From contig OU015568.1 of assembly GCA_907165135.1 (NCBI GenBank), forward strand, positions 13,586,501 through 13,650,500: DNA of 64,000 nt, written 5' to 3'. Source of the stretch: Oikopleura dioica (taxonomy: Eukaryota > Chordata > Appendicularia > Copelata > Oikopleuridae). Shown here in pieces: positions 1 to 12,222 of the stretch. Position numbers and translations under genes: made by a program. Within the stretch, counting starts at the first letter, position 1; the number at the start of each line of letters is the position of its first letter. The notes under the pieces are model-generated. The model saw only the letters and a program-made list of their open reading frames with translations, did not search any database and was not told where the DNA came from.

Positions 1-549
1 GGGAAATCCAGGAATTTCAACTTTGTTCGGTGCCAGTACTTCATTTTTCACCTCTTCCTTGATCTCCCCAGCAATCTGGGCTTTCTTTGCCGCATCAATA
101 GCGTGTGCTTTTCGCCAGGCTTCAAGACCTCCAGAGAATCGAGATTTCTTCGGCGCTTCTGCAACACCAGAAGATTTTTCAAGCTTTATATCGGGCTCTT
201 CTTTTTTGGGTTTTACTTCCGACGGTGCTTTCACTGATTCACGCTCTTTGCGCTCCTTTCTTTCAGTTTCACGCGAACGGGATCGTCGCTCCCGATCACG
301 GGATCTTTTTCGCTCTCGCTCCCTGGATCGGGATCGTTCCCTCTTGCGCTCACGGGATCGGGACCGTTTGCGGTCTCTTTTTCGCTCACGATCTCTATCC
401 CTAGACCTTCCAGAGGCTCGTCATGCTTGATCCTGCAATAATAAATAAAGACAAGAGAACTTTTTTGAGCCTCGACCTTGAGCGAGATCGCTTTCGATCT
501 TTTTTCCTGCGACTTCGCTCTCTGGAACGCGATCTAGATCGACGACCCA
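1..549 (-). CDS. RS-rich (SR-like) nuclear protein, N-terminal part, cut by window edge
   Basis: Read from an ATG at 549 leftwards. The protein begins MGRRSRSRSRERSRRKKDRK and continues as a long Arg/Ser/Asp/Glu domain of alternating RS, RD and RE pairs. After one intron (about 474 to 411, donor GTCGAG, exact acceptor uncertain) it becomes a Lys/Glu-rich stretch containing SRFSGGLEAWRKAHAID and leaves the window open. RS domains mark splicing factors and spliceosome-associated proteins (established knowledge). The helicases DDX46 and DDX23 have N-termini of this style, but no diagnostic domain lies inside the window, so I do not name it. The ATG follows an AG by one base and lies 130 bp after the SmB stop on the same strand, so it may be the downstream gene of an SmB operon. 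Confidence 0.6.
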
Positions 550-678
550 TTCTTAATGAAGATAGTTTTTGTATTTTCGGTATTTACGGGCAGTTTTTTT
601 ATTTCTCGCGGGGGGAGAGTAATTGAGTCTAAATGATAATAACTGTAACAGGTTTCAGTTCAGTTATGGAGAAACGGT

Positions 679-1235
679 TTAGTATCCACGGCCGTATCCT
701 CGTCCGCCGCCAGATCCCATCGGAGGTCTCATCTGAGCGCCCATAGGGCCACCGACGCCGGCAACAGGGCCGCCAAGGCCAGTTGGAGCGCCAGGACCGC
801 CCATACCGCGACCAGCAGCGCGGGCCATTCCCGGGCCACCTGGGCGACCCATCGGCATGTTTGGAACACGGGCAGTGGCGTGCTCCTGTGGTGGGGGACC
901 ATCGACGGACATCGAGACCAGGTGTTCGCCGCGGAGGAGAACGAGACCCAATGTTCGTTTTTCCTCTCGGATAGCCGTTTCGCCTGAATTCATTTTCTAG
1001 AATTTTACATTCTAGAAAAAATATTACCTTTCTTAGGCTTGATGCGTCTGAATTCGTCGCAGTCGACCAAAATGAGATTCATGTGCTTGTCAAAAGCTAG
1101 AAAAAAAAAGATAAGAAAGGCATTGCAAAGGAAAGTTGTACCTTTGAAAGTTCCAATGAAATTTCTACCGTCTTGTAGTGTAACTCGCATGCGGTAGTTC
1201 AAATAGTTGTTGAGTTTTGATCCTTTGGGAGCCAT
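679..1235 (-). CDS. SNRPB: Small nuclear ribonucleoprotein SmB/B' (Sm core protein)
   Basis: SmB is one of the seven Sm ring proteins bound to U1, U2, U4 and U5 snRNAs in the spliceosome. Three exons are visible: 1235-1142, 1096-1028 and about 986-679. The joined protein is about 150 residues. The Sm fold is complete: Sm1 has [18 protein letters not shown] then [17 protein letters not shown], and Sm2 has [19 protein letters not shown]. The tail is a short Gly/Pro/Met region ending GRGYGRGY, without the repeated PPPGMRPP blocks of the longer vertebrate protein. Introns are about 45 and 41 bp with GT..AG borders. The last acceptor (TTCAG before GCGAAACGG) was chosen because it alone keeps frame. 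Identification is firm from the Sm1 and Sm2 motifs. Confidence 0.95.
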
Positions 1236-1816
1236 CTTCGCTCACGTCACAAAATTCTAACCTTCTGAAAAACAAAAAATGGTGAAAGTGCGCTAATATT
1301 TTTGAAAAAATGGTATTTCTTTTCAAAATTTTGATCATTTGATCAGTAACTCTCTATTTTCAAGTCCTGCTAAAAGTCTCTTTCCAAAAAAGACGCTGTT
1401 CTGGAAGCTCGATGAAAATATGGAGCGCGCCAAATTCAAAAAAGCTTCGCTTCTTTCAATTTTTCGAGTTAATCGATTTTTATTTTTTTCCAAATTTTTA
1501 CAGTAGAATGGTGAACGCAGGGAATATATGAACATGTGAAAAAGAAGGTAGAATGGTGACATGTTTTTTTAGAAAGTGTGAAAAATACGAAAAGATTCAC
1601 GAAGACACGGTGAAAAGGGGGCGAAAATTTCGAATATCGGGAAAAGCTCAATAAATGTGTGAAAACACCTTATTGGGCTGCATAGGGAAAATGCACAGTA
1701 ACACTCTGAAAATTTGATATTTGCGAAAGGAACGATTCAATAACATTTTTTTGGAATTTTTGAAGATTTTTTTCAATTTTTTTTGGCATTTTTGAAGATT
1801 TGAAGATCAGGCTCAA

Positions 1817-2885
1817 TACCAGAGGACCTCCCATAAATTTTTGATAAAACGTATGAATCTTCTTCTCTTAAGGGTATAGTAATCGCTCAGGCCTACTTTG
1901 AGCTCGTATTCCTCAGCACCTGTAAGTAGTAAAAATTGCCTAAATGGCTAGAATTAAAGATCTATCTTAGATCTTACTATTGACAAGAGCTTTTTTTGAA
2001 ATTCCATCATTTTTACCACGTGACAACCCCTTAAAGTTGGCATCTCGGCCAAAATAGGCTATATAAACGGCCGAACTCCTCCGAAGTTTTCAATAACGTC
2101 CAGATTTTTTTTGCGTGGATTATAAAGATAAGACCCTTATCTTAAAACTGACAAGAGCTTTTTTCGATTACTTAATTTTTTCTTACAAAATTTTTTTCGA
2201 AAATCGATAGTACCCATTTTTGACCGAAACAACCTCCTTAATTGCCCTGAGGGCATGCCCAAACTCCGACGTTTATATACCAGTTTGAAGCCCTGAACAT
2301 AAGCTTTCTAAAAATGTGTCATATGAAGCCCCTCGGAAACTTCTAAATCTGGTCAAAATTTGGCTGTTGGGCAAAATGCATTAAATTTCGCCAATTTCAG
2401 TCGCAATTTCCGGGAAACCGGTTGAAATAGAGAAAAAGTCCATACGGACTTTTTTGTTCAGAATTTCATGAGGATTCTAAAAATCAACTCAGATTAAAAA
2501 TTTGATACTTTGTAAAGAGCGATGACTATACCCTTAATTTTGTCCAAAACGTACCACATTTTCCATAACTTTTGATTTCGCCGTGTGATCATTTTGAATC
2601 TTGAATCACGTCCGCGGATATGACGCGGAATTTTTCATTGCTGCAGTAGTTGTAGTAGTCTTTAATCATCAAAATATTACTCAACAATCAAAATCAGCCA
2701 ATCAGCAGCTTGGACGTGACCTCAAAAATCACGTATATTACGTATATTATGCCATCACGTACCTTTGTAGATCAGACTTGCACACGGCGAAATCAAAAGT
2801 TATGGGAAACGTGGTACGTTTTGGACAAAATTATGAGAAGAAGACTCATACGTTTTATCGAAAATTAAAGGGAGGTCCTCTGGTA
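1817..2885. mobile_element. Non-autonomous fold-back element with TA duplication (Tc1/mariner-like MITE)
   Basis: The ends are inverted copies: TA CCAGAGGACCTCCC at 1817-1832 matches the reverse complement of the right end (to 2885). The repeat continues inwards through TAAAACGTATGA and CTTCTTCTC, then resumes at 2538 with TTTTGTCCAAAACGTACCAC and ends at ATTTCGCCGTGTG (2587). The right arm is 2781-2883. The two left segments together make an inverted arm of about 100 bp around a loop of 193 bp (2588-2780). TA on both sides fits the target duplication of Tc1/mariner elements (established for that superfamily). No transposase is present. The left arm is split by the inner element at 1872-2533. 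Confidence 0.75.
1872..2533. mobile_element. 662-bp non-autonomous element with TTAA target duplication, inserted in the fold-back element
   Basis: TTAA at 1868-1871 and again at 2534-2537 flank a sequence whose ends are inverted repeats: GGGTATAGTAATCGCTC on the left and the reverse complement of GGGTATAGTCATCGCTC on the right (16 of 17 bases). The element interrupts the left arm of the outer element. With it and one TTAA removed, the arm becomes continuous and matches the right arm, where the site reads ATAA. TTAA target duplication is characteristic of piggyBac-type transposition (established knowledge), but these ends start GGG rather than the usual CCC, so the family is inferred. No open frame for a transposase is present. 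Confidence 0.8.
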
Positions 2886-3041
2886 CATAACTATTTACAT
2901 TCAAACGCAAGAAAAGTAAATATACGGAAAGAAGCGAAAAAAGAGGGAAACCTTTGGGAGCAATGGAGAAACAAGGAGCTCATGAATATCGGCAATTGAC
3001 TGGTTAACTTCGGTTAGCCGGCGAATCGCCAATTTCGGTGA

Positions 3042-3285
3042 TTAAAGATTGAAGACTCCGTTGAGTTCGTGGCGGATTTGGTGGATCTCCACCAGTCGCT
3101 CCAAGGTTGACGCCTCTGTAAATTGCATCTGAAGGATTTAGTCATGATCGGTGTACAAATGCAATCATTTCCGGTATTCTCAAAGGTCAAAATTTCAAAT
3201 TTACCTGTTGAGCAAGTCTGAGTTGCTCGTTCTTCAAAAGGTTGTCCCAGTTGAGAATGTTTGAGAAAGTAGTTGGTTGTTCCAT
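3042..3285 (-). CDS. Small unknown protein (55 residues, two exons)
   Basis: Exon 1 (3285-3205) begins MEQPTTFSNILNWDNLLKNE and ends LRLAQQ before GTAAAT. Exon 2 (3128-3042) follows an acceptor TTCAG and ends ERLVEIHQIRHELNGVFNL before TAA. The join is phase 0 and both exons are open, with a helical, Leu/Glu/Gln-rich composition suggestive of a small subunit or adaptor. I do not recognise the family. It lies between MICAL and SmB on the same strand. The short length and lack of a known homologue keep confidence moderate. An additional upstream exon cannot be excluded. Confidence 0.45.
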
Positions 3286-3992
3286 CGTTTTGTTTTTGTT
3301 GTTTATCAGCTGTTTTCTAAAACGAACAGGGGTTGAAATCAAATTTTGAAGAAGCTGAATAGTTAGAAAGTTGTTTGCAGGAACGGTCTCTGGAATTGCC
3401 AAGGCACAATGGGAGGTAATTATAAGTTATTAAATAAAAGAAGGGGAAATATTGATTTCTCTGATATATAAAAACTCGAAAAAAATAATGAAAGGGGTGC
3501 TTTTGTTAGCGCCAGAAAAGCGTGTCTGCCAACGGCCGTGATCTCGAGGGGAGATCTTCAAAACATGAAAACGGACGTTAGAGGTCGTTCCGGTGCTAAA
3601 TCTGAATGAGCAAATGAACCGCGAATGAACCATTTTCAAGATGCTCGCAGGATACTTAACGGTATTTGCAAAGCGCAATAAAGTAAATTTAAATGTTCTG
3701 AATACTGGGCGAATTTCAGGCTAAGTAAAGAATGAAACTGGAGTACGGAAACTGGAACTCAATAAAAGGAATGATTGATAGTCGAGAGCGTAAAGTTGTA
3801 AAGAAAAAAGGGGAGTTGAAGAAGGAGGAGTATTTCTGATTGAAACTGAAACTTGAAATCTGACTGTAACTACGAGCAACAGTAAAGCAACGTTAAAATT
3901 GCACAAAAAGGTTTTTAATTTATTTATTTCTCTTGCTTTGGTATTTTTTAGCTTGTCCAGGTTGCCAAAAGTAACCTTATCACCTTGATTGA
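3286..3992. other. Intergenic region, 3' flank of MICAL
   Basis: No coding signal seen. On the minus strand an AATAAA lies about 70 bp beyond the MICAL stop (near 3920), a likely polyadenylation signal. Short open frames in this interval show no family resemblance. Confidence 0.5.
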
Positions 3993-6900
3993 TTAATCAG
4001 GCAACCTTTTCCTTTTATAATCTGATAAGCCGATGCCAGGAGAGCCCATCATCGCTGCGTCAAACGTTTTCATGTCCTCCCTCTGGCTCTCAATTAGCAT
4101 CAAAAGCGTGTTTCTTTCGTCGACGTACTGTTGATACTGGTCGATCTTTTCGAAGGGTCAAGAGAGATTTTATAAAATCAAGAAAGAGAACAAGAATTGT
4201 TGAGTTTCTTTATTTATTCTAGTCTGTTTTATTACTTCTGTACATATTTACAGTGCTAGTTTATTTTATTAGACAATGCTATGCTCAATATGTTTAACAT
4301 AAAGAGTGGAGGTACGGCGGAGCTGGTGGTAGCGAGGGAACGAGCACTTTCTGACCCCAGACAAAAGCTGGTCTTCTTTCTTGTCGCGCTCGGATTTTTG
4401 CTTCTCGGGCAGTTTTAGGCGTTCTCTGATCGTCGCAGCCACGGCTTGTTGCTGATCCTGAAAATATAACTTGATCCAAAGCGCTCCTAAGGGATCGATA
4501 AAAAAGAGGAAAATCCAAAGCTGCGGATTTTCACCGAAAATGAACCCTTCAAAAAGTTCAAATCACCACCAAATCACCACTACTTGTATCACCAACATCT
4601 TACAACAGTAGTTAGTTTCGCATATTCATTCAAACAGTAATTGTAACCCAGGCAGAGTTTGAATCAGGCGGTGTTTCGATAAGAATGTCTTCGGGATTTA
4701 CCTCGAGTTGAAGATAGCGTTGCTCGATCATGAGCTCGTTCTCGCGGCGCAAAAGCTGGTTCTTTTCTTCAATAGTTTGGAACCATTGCTCCATGAGTTC
4801 CGTTGAATCGTTGATCGTCTCGCTGCGAATCTGTCGTTCTGAAAACAGGGTTGAAGAAGCTGACTGAATTGAGTGAAACAAACCAATGTTGGCGGACTGT
4901 TCTTCAAGTTGCATTTGGCGAACAGCAACTTCTTCCAACTGTCTTTGAACTGTCTGCGCTTTCAACTGTCTTCTTCGAGTAAGCTAAAATAAGATTTTTA
5001 AATATAGAGGACTTCGGCAAGAATCAAACCTGTTCCATTTCGTAAATATCATCATCAGATTCAGAACTTTGCTCCTTCTCGGGCGTCCAAGTAACCGGCC
5101 TAACAACCCTTGACTTCTAAATGGGCAAATAAATCGATTCTTTTCAAAAAGCACTTACATTCTGTCGCATCTTTATATTTCCATTTGCCTTCTGCGCTGT
5201 TTGTCCTAACTGAATCCTATCTATTCCCTTGACGCTTTCCTCGACAGGATCAGGAATAATCTTCCTTCTGACGGCCGTCTTCCTAGCTACGCCCCTTGTT
5301 GGTGTCACTTGTGGACTCTGAAACGAAGCAAAATGCGGCAGGCTTGCCATTCCAGATTGCATTGATGCTGGAGGACTATCTTGACCGCCTTCTAATATCT
5401 GCGTTTCGAATTCGTCGAAAGGCGAGGTGCTTCGAGGAGAGACAGGAGTCGACGGCATCTTCTTTCTCGGAGTGTCCTCTTCGTCGTTGAGTCGGACAGA
5501 GCGAATAGAAATAGCGGAAGAGTTCAAAGGTAGATTCTTTGAAGAATTCAAAGGCAGGCGGTTAGATGAACGCGAGGAGGTAGACGAAGTAGCAGGCTGA
5601 TCCCAGTCGGAAGAGGAGAGAGCGACGGATATTCGAGATCGAGCTTTGGCGGACACTCGACCAGAGCTAGCAGAACTCGAAGGAGGAGCAGCAATAGAAT
5701 GTCTAGAATTTCTCATTAGCATGTTATTAACTTTCACTATCTTACCGGCTTCCAGGACGGTTATGATTTTCCCCCAGCTGGATTTCACCTCTTGGCGACA
5801 ATTGCGAGCCCGCCGGTGATCTTCGATTCTCTCGCATATGAATTGAGCTTGCTCTACCGCTGCTACTCCTCGCGTCTGACAAGATCATATCCGAATCGTC
5901 GCTTATTCCAGTCTCCGAAATACCCGATAGGTCCAAGGACTCATTTGTACTCAGTGGAGTGAAGGGCTTTGCCGTTTTTGATCGTCGAATTGGGAATTTT
6001 GTCCTTGGTTTCGGTTGAGGAACATTATGCTGCGCGATGATTTCATCAACTTTATCTTGTCGCTCAAGATCAGAGAGCATTTTTGCGTCTGCTTCAGCGA
6101 AATTATCCTTCGGCAATTTCGCGTTTTCTTTAGTGCTCTTTTCTTCGGTGGATTTCTTGACGTGCGATGCCATCGTTGACCTGCGCTTGAGTGAATTCGC
6201 CATTTTTGAAATGCTTTGCTCAAGACTCTTCTTTGCGTTGCTCTTCTTCGAGGGTTTTGAACTTGATTTCCTGACGTCTGAAGCATCTGAGACTTGAGGG
6301 TTCACCAGTGGGGCAGATTGATACGCGTTTTTGATCTGGGTCAAGGTCGTGATAAGCATTAGCAAGTCAGGTTTTGAGCGGACGAAGTCTTTTGCTGCGC
6401 CAATTTTTTGCAAAGAGAACTGTTCCTCGCATACAGAAAGGGCCAGCTCCACTTTCGCCGTTGCGCTCATTTTCTTTGGTGATTCGGAGTTCGCTAGCCA
6501 GTCTGGTCGAATTGATTTGATCAAGTTTAATAATACCGTGCCGGTTTTCCATGGAAGTTCTTGCAACCCACAATTTCTGTACTTCTTTTCAAGCGGCATC
6601 ACAGCCCTCATCCAGTTCAAAACTTGTGTTTCTTGATCTTTCATCGTCCCACAACGAGACCTCTTCGTATTGAACGGATCATTTGGCGCAAGAGATCGTT
6701 TCTTGCCAGATTTGTGATCTTCTTCGACAAACAAAATCGGAACATTCTCACTCCTGTTTCCGATCCCCAGCAAATTGTAACGCGTCTTGGGGTCGATTGT
6801 GTATCCAGCGAACTTTTGGATCAAAGCAGAAGCGCTATTACCCGGATCACATGAGTCGAGAATCTTGTAAATAACTTCCCGCTCCTGAAGAATCTGTTGC

Positions 6901-8470
6901 TGAGACTTCTTGCCAAGGCAGAATTCGCGGAATGTCCAGCAAGCATCGAAAACGCCTAAGAAACCTTTTCCAATGCCCGTTCCAGTCGGCCAGAAAGGAT
7001 TGATCAAAGAGTCGCCAACAAGCAGTCCGAGAACATCTCGCCCGCGACATCTCCTGATAATTGCCGCATATTTTGAATGGTACCGGGAAGTAAAATCGAA
7101 AATAGAGACGTCTGGATTGCCACGAGAGTTGGTTTCGAATTCGAAAATATCCTTGAGTTTGTAGTTTGTGGCGAAATTTGCTGCGTCCAGCGCGTAATTC
7201 TGAAGCTGATTGGGGTCGATGTTCGATCGACTTAGGAGCGTTTCCGAGTTGTCTGAGTGGTTCAAGAGCACGCCTCGCTCATACAATGACTTCGCCCGCG
7301 CAGTCATCACAAAATAGTGCGTCTCGTCCTTGTAGTAAACGATGTTTTCCAAGTCGATCCCAGTAGTATTCCGAAGCTGCTTGAAGAAATGCTGCTTGTA
7401 AATCGACGCGACGCCTGAGATTTCTTCAACGCGCGCTTCTTGCGCCGAATTGAAGTTCTTAAAGTTGACAGTGATTCCAATCGCGAGGAGGCCGCGAAAT
7501 TCTTTTCGGGCTAAATCTGGGGACAGGATTGAAGAAGTCCCCGCTGATCCACCAGTCGAGTCTACAATTGTATCCCATCGTACAGCTGAGATTTCTTTAG
7601 AGAGGGTTAACAGAAGAAACACTATCAATTTTGTTATAACAAAATTGGACCTGTAGAAAGGTTAGACCTTTCTGGAGCGCGTGACCTGACAGGCTGTCAT
7701 TGCCGGTCTTTCACCTCGAAAAAACGCGGGCAATTATGGTTAATAAATTAGTCAACCCGCTCCTGGATCGTGTGGTCTAAGTCTTACAGTCCAATTTCCA
7801 CCCGCATCCTTCGCAACTTCATCGCAAAACACCTCCCTTGTGAATTTGACTCCAAGAAGCAGTGCCACCTTGCACAAGATGAGCTGCAATCGTCTGATTG
7901 GCACGTGATCAATGGCGCCAGAGCAGAATTTCCCAAAGAATGACTTGGCTCCCAGTGCTTTCAGATCAGCAATGCAAAAGGGCCATAAATGTAGAATGTT
8001 GTTGCGTGAGAATTCTTTCCTAGAGTCGACCACGTGAACTTGAGCGCCTAAGAAGGCCATTTCTATGGCAGTACGGAGGCCACATGGCCCGGCTCCGATG
8101 ATGAGGCATTTCTTCCCTTCAGCTACCCGTTTCTTGAGTTGAATCGCATCCGCCCGAGTTGGGAAGTAAACGGCGTTCTCTGAGCGCGAGCAGATTTTGT
8201 CCAGCAGCTGCTTCGCTTTCCAAGTTGTGATGGATTTCCTCAGTTTGTACAAAAGCCCGATTCCGTAGAAATTGTCCACATTGACATTAATATCGTAAAG
8301 CAATTCCTCGAATCGCTCGAGCGCTTTCGGAAAATATGTTTGTTTGGGATCAGTGAAATTTGCTTACCTGCCGAGAAACTTTCCGATGCGACGAATGTAT
8401 CAAACGGGTCCAGGGGAACATTCTGAGCGGCCACATTTCTCCCTGGCGTGTAGTTCCCCGAGATCACCAT
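3993..8470 (-). CDS. MICAL: MICAL flavoprotein monooxygenase (FAD + CH + bMERB; LIM missing)
   Basis: MICAL proteins oxidise methionines of F-actin with FAD and NADPH and disassemble filaments downstream of plexins; the C-terminal bMERB domain binds Rab8/10-type GTPases. Order seen: N-terminus from [13 protein letters not shown]-binding [39 protein letters not shown]; then [38 protein letters not shown] and the GD motif [16 protein letters not shown] calponin-homology domain follows ([13 protein letters not shown] to about [10 protein letters not shown]). A long Ser/Lys-rich linker comes next (about 6300-5050), and then bMERB ([11 protein letters not shown] through [13 protein letters not shown] to [18 protein letters not shown]). 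Introns are short, including a 43-bp one at 5745-5703. No LIM cysteine/histidine pattern exists between CH and bMERB. Last exon is 4145-3993. Family assignment is firm; exon ends in the C-terminal third are less so. Confidence 0.92.
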
Positions 8471-11400
8471 TGTTACCTTCAGAAGTACCTCAGCTCCTCA
8501 GCTCTGGAGAAATCAAATCTGTTCCCATTCTGAAAAGAAAAATACATAATTTTTATAAAACATTCCTCTGAGCGCACTTATGCTATTTGCTCTGCTGCAA
8601 ACAGAATTGAGCCTCGCGAAAAGCGCAAATATCTCTAAGCCGTAAATTTCTCAGGAAAGAATAATTATTAGACGCCCGCGTGCCTGTAAAATCGTGATTG
8701 TACTTGCTGTGCTTCTTGTAACTATGAGATAAAAATTCAACAATAGGGGACTCGCGTCTACAGACTGTAGCAGGACGGCAGTACTTGTTCAGTAAATTTG
8801 ATTGTTACAGTGTGCAAATAGTACGATGTTCTCTCGGTATGTAAGCGCTGAAAAAATAATAAGGAGAATTGAGTGATTCAGGGAGGGGATGACTCGTTTT
8901 GGAGGCTCAGTTAATATTTTTAAAGTGGCCGCTTGAGAGAAAGAAAGATGACCGGCAGTTTATCTGGTCACTTGACTTTACTAACAAAACTTTGGAGAAA
9001 CTTCTTCTTTCATAATGTTTGACCATATTAGGCGTGATTTAGGGGAGAAGCAAATTGAATGAATGTTCACTGTTAGTTGAACAAGTCTATTTTTAGAAGT
9101 AAATGACATTTTGAATGAAGACTTAATTTATACACCGGAAATGCGTTAAAGACGACTGTTTTAAAGGCCATTGTGTTACGCAACACACAAAAACATAGTG
9201 TTCGATTCTCCTTTGTGTTCAGTTTCCGAGGGTACATAGAAATAAAGCCAAGAGTCAATGACGACATTCAAATATTTGCATCGTAGGTAGCCCCCTGGTT
9301 TTCATCATTTCACCAAACAGTCCTACAGTCCGTGACCGTTTTCAATTAATTATAACTCCAGTGAAATTTCAGTCAACTTCGATGTCAAATTTACAAGCCA
9401 GGTACTTAGAAAATATTCTTCTGAATGGCCCCGAAATCGATGTAATTCCTGGAGAATGTTCTTTCTTTTCTCGTTCAAAAATTGAAAAGCAACGGTTGTG
9501 TATCATCTCTGATTTGAAATGAACAAAAAATATCATCGGGTGTGGAACATAATCCATTGTTTTATGTTAAAACATTGGAGCAGCTCCAAGCAATTCATCA
9601 GGGAATGTTGTTTGAGTGCACAGCCGAATACGCATGATGCTCATTCAGCCGCCTTCGATCGCCCGTTGAGATGATCCGATAGATTCGCCGGGAGCTCTCT
9701 CTAATGCCCGAAATCACATAAACGGCCTCATGTGAAAAATTTCCTTTTGAGACTTTTCTTAGGCTAAAGTAAAACCCTACTAAAAGTAAAACTGCCCATC
9801 AAGAAAAAGTTGTGCTTTTTGTCAGAACAAGTTGTTCAGAAAAAAGGCCGGAATTCGAACGGGAACAACCCGAAATAACAAAACCATAATGAGCGAAGAT
9901 AATTTGTCAGGCAAATTTAGAACTTCCTCGGACGCTAATTGCTTGCTGCTGGCAGATCTTTTTATGCAGCCAATTTTCATCCCCGCCCAGGTTGACATTT
10001 GAAACCAGATTCATTATGCCGCGAGCTTTTTTTTAAATCTTGTGTCATGGTGAGCCTAGGCCACAAGTTTATTTAAAAAAATCCGACAAGCGGAGACCTA
10101 GAGACCCAGACGCGCAGGACAGACCAAAGAGAGATCGAATTTTTGAAGCAAGAAACCGACAACTTTATGATTTATAACGGTACGTTCTTACTCAAATTCT
10201 GGTTAATGCTTCTCTACTTAGTCTCTTTTCTATGAAAAATAGACAGTTTGAAAGCTCTGTCTATTGTATTTTTTTATTCAATGAGTGGCTTGTAAAGAAT
10301 CCTGCATTTTTATGATAATCGGTTAACGACGTCAACCGGACGTTTTTTTTGTATTCAAGCGTTTTGATTGAATCCTGCTTCCTCGAGTGAGTGATTTGCC
10401 GATGATTCGTAAATTATTGTACGTAACGAATAATGCAAATACAGATTGTTGCTTTTATAGTATTCTTTCGGGGATTCTTTTGAATTCAACGGCTCGAAAT
10501 TTCGGCTTGAGATGTTAATCTGACATTTAACCAGCATAATTTATTCGGGCCAGTTTCAAACATAATTTCGCTGGACATTTATCAATTTTCCTTTCCATTT
10601 CTTTTAGCGTAGAACGTTGATTAATTTTCATAAAGGGCCTTTTTCATTGACGAAATAGAAATCGGTCTATTCGAGAAAATGGAGATTTATTTATTGTTAA
10701 TAACAATAGAAGGGAGATTGAACCAAGCTTCGTTGATTTGAAAACAAGACCGATTTTGACCCAATCGAGTATTTTTATTACTATTTTGCAGCTACTGAAT
10801 TTAAATGAGACGGAATTCGAACCGTGTTGTTTTTGAGAGGGCTGGAGCATAATCTCCATTAGACTGCATTCGCTGCAATAACGCATGGTCGCTGAACCTT
10901 GCTGAAGACAATCTCGCAAACACTAATTCTGAGTGAAAGAGGGTTATCATGCTGCATTTCCAGAATTAAATAAATAATCTTCTGAGACGCCATTTTGTGG
11001 GTGCAAAGCACGCAACTACATGTGGTATTGATTTCCTGTTAAGAGCGGTCAAAAAACCCTTCTTCTCTTCTGCTTTAAAACCCGAGCACGGTGAAACAGA
11101 AAGAGTTCAGAAAGAAAAAAGAACGGCGCTTTTTCATTTTTTTCTCTAGAAAAAAAGTTTATGTCCGGTCTAAATTCGCAAAAAGCCCTTCATTCTCGAG
11201 TAATCAAAGCAAACAACAGGTAATTGAGAAACTGCTATCGAGTATATTTTCGGTCAAACGACAAACCAAGCCTTATTTAAACAATTTGTTAAATAAGACA
11301 GTAGTATGTTTCTAAACAATTTTTTTCATTATTTACGAAGTAAAAAACAACCCCTGAAAGCATTAATTCAAGCGTAAAATTAAAGTAAAACTATTTGTAA

Positions 11401-11692
11401 AAAGGACATTACAACATTTACACACAGAACAAAGGGTGTCAATCATGATTTCTGGTAAAAATTAAAGTTCAAATGATGAACTTTATCGAATTAAAACCTC
11501 GCCCCTATTTAATAATTTCAGCGGTCACTACCTTCCTGGCAGTTATTAAATTATGAATCGGGGCTCTTCAATGAAGAGTTAATTTTGTACAGGGGCGAAG
11601 GCATCTGATAATAAATAATTAAGTATCAGAAAACATGAGTGCTTTAGAGGAAGTCTACTTTGGAACTTATTCTTCGGTCACTATATTTTCTG

Positions 11693-12222
11693 GGGTACGC
11701 GTTTTTTCTGGCATTTTTAAGAAAAGCGTCTTTTCTGGCATTGCGTTCTTTCTGGCAGTCGCGTCTTTTCTGGCACTGAAGTCTGATTCATTTAACTTTG
11801 ATATCAAGTAGGGTCCACCAAACCTAATAAGCTGATATGAATAACAGAAAATCTTTACCTTCAATAGCAACTTGCCACTGGGAAAACTTATTTATTTGAT
11901 TTAGAAGTTCTTATCATCAAAGAAAATAGTGCTGATAATTTACAAAATTTGAAAGAATTTTAGCATATATTATGATGATCTCATAATTTTTATTCCATTC
12001 TAGTGAAAAGAAATTTGTCCTCTCAATCATATTCAAAACTACGGCCTCTTCTTCTTGAAGATAATTTCAGAAGGAAATAACAGTTAATTAGATTTGGTAG
12101 ACCCTACTTGATATCAGAATTCAATGAATCAGACTTCAGTGCCAGAAAAGACGCGACTGCCAGAAAGAACGCGATGCCAGAAAAGACGCTTTTCTCAAAA
12201 ATGCCAGAAAAAACGCGTACCC
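11693..12222. mobile_element. 530-bp fold-back element with long inverted repeats and 9-bp target duplication (Mutator-like)
   Basis: The sequence TATTTTCTG occurs at 11684-11692 and again at 12223-12231, directly flanking a unit that starts GGGTACGCG and ends CGCGTACCC. The inverted repeats are about 130 bp (11693 to about 11825, and about 12092 to 12222) and nearly identical. Each arm carries several degenerate tandem copies of a unit resembling GCGTCTTTTCTGGCA, followed by TGAAGTCTGATTCATT and ATATCAAGTAGGGTC. Long repeats and a 9-bp duplication are typical of Mutator-like elements (established). No transposase is present, so it is a non-autonomous copy. The near identity of the arms suggests recent activity. 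Confidence 0.8.

Larger units (their letters stand above)
1236..3041. other. Intergenic stretch holding two nested transposons
   Basis: No credible coding exon. The interval is A/T-rich and contains the nested elements at 1817-2885. The open frame at 2601-2999 (plus) runs from the loop into the right arm of the outer element and shows no protein-like features. The part just upstream of SmB (1236-1330) should hold its promoter, but I see no clear TATA or CCAAT box there. Confidence 0.6.

Noticed and set aside
1-549. Naming the RS-rich protein as DDX46, DDX23 or another specific factor
   Set aside because: Only the low-complexity N-terminus is present, and such sequences cannot be assigned to a family.
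2601-2999. Plus-strand open frame of 132 codons
   Set aside because: It lies in the loop and right arm of the outer fold-back element; composition is not protein-like.
7610-7751. Two perfect short palindromes (AGAAAGGTCTAACCTTTCT; CAATTTTGTTATAACAAAATTG) in a MICAL intron
   Set aside because: They could form hairpins, but no duplicated target or other copies are visible; likely intron structure or a remnant of a mobile element.
9840-9880. A second T-arm-like motif, GTTCGAATTCCGG on the minus strand
   Set aside because: The stem bases do not pair and no cloverleaf can be drawn.
10780-10900. Possible minus-strand tRNA: GTTCGAATTCC-like T-arm
   Set aside because: A T-arm-like motif is present, but no matching acceptor stem, D-arm or seven-base anticodon loop could be paired around it. 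It may be a decayed tRNA-derived fragment or chance.
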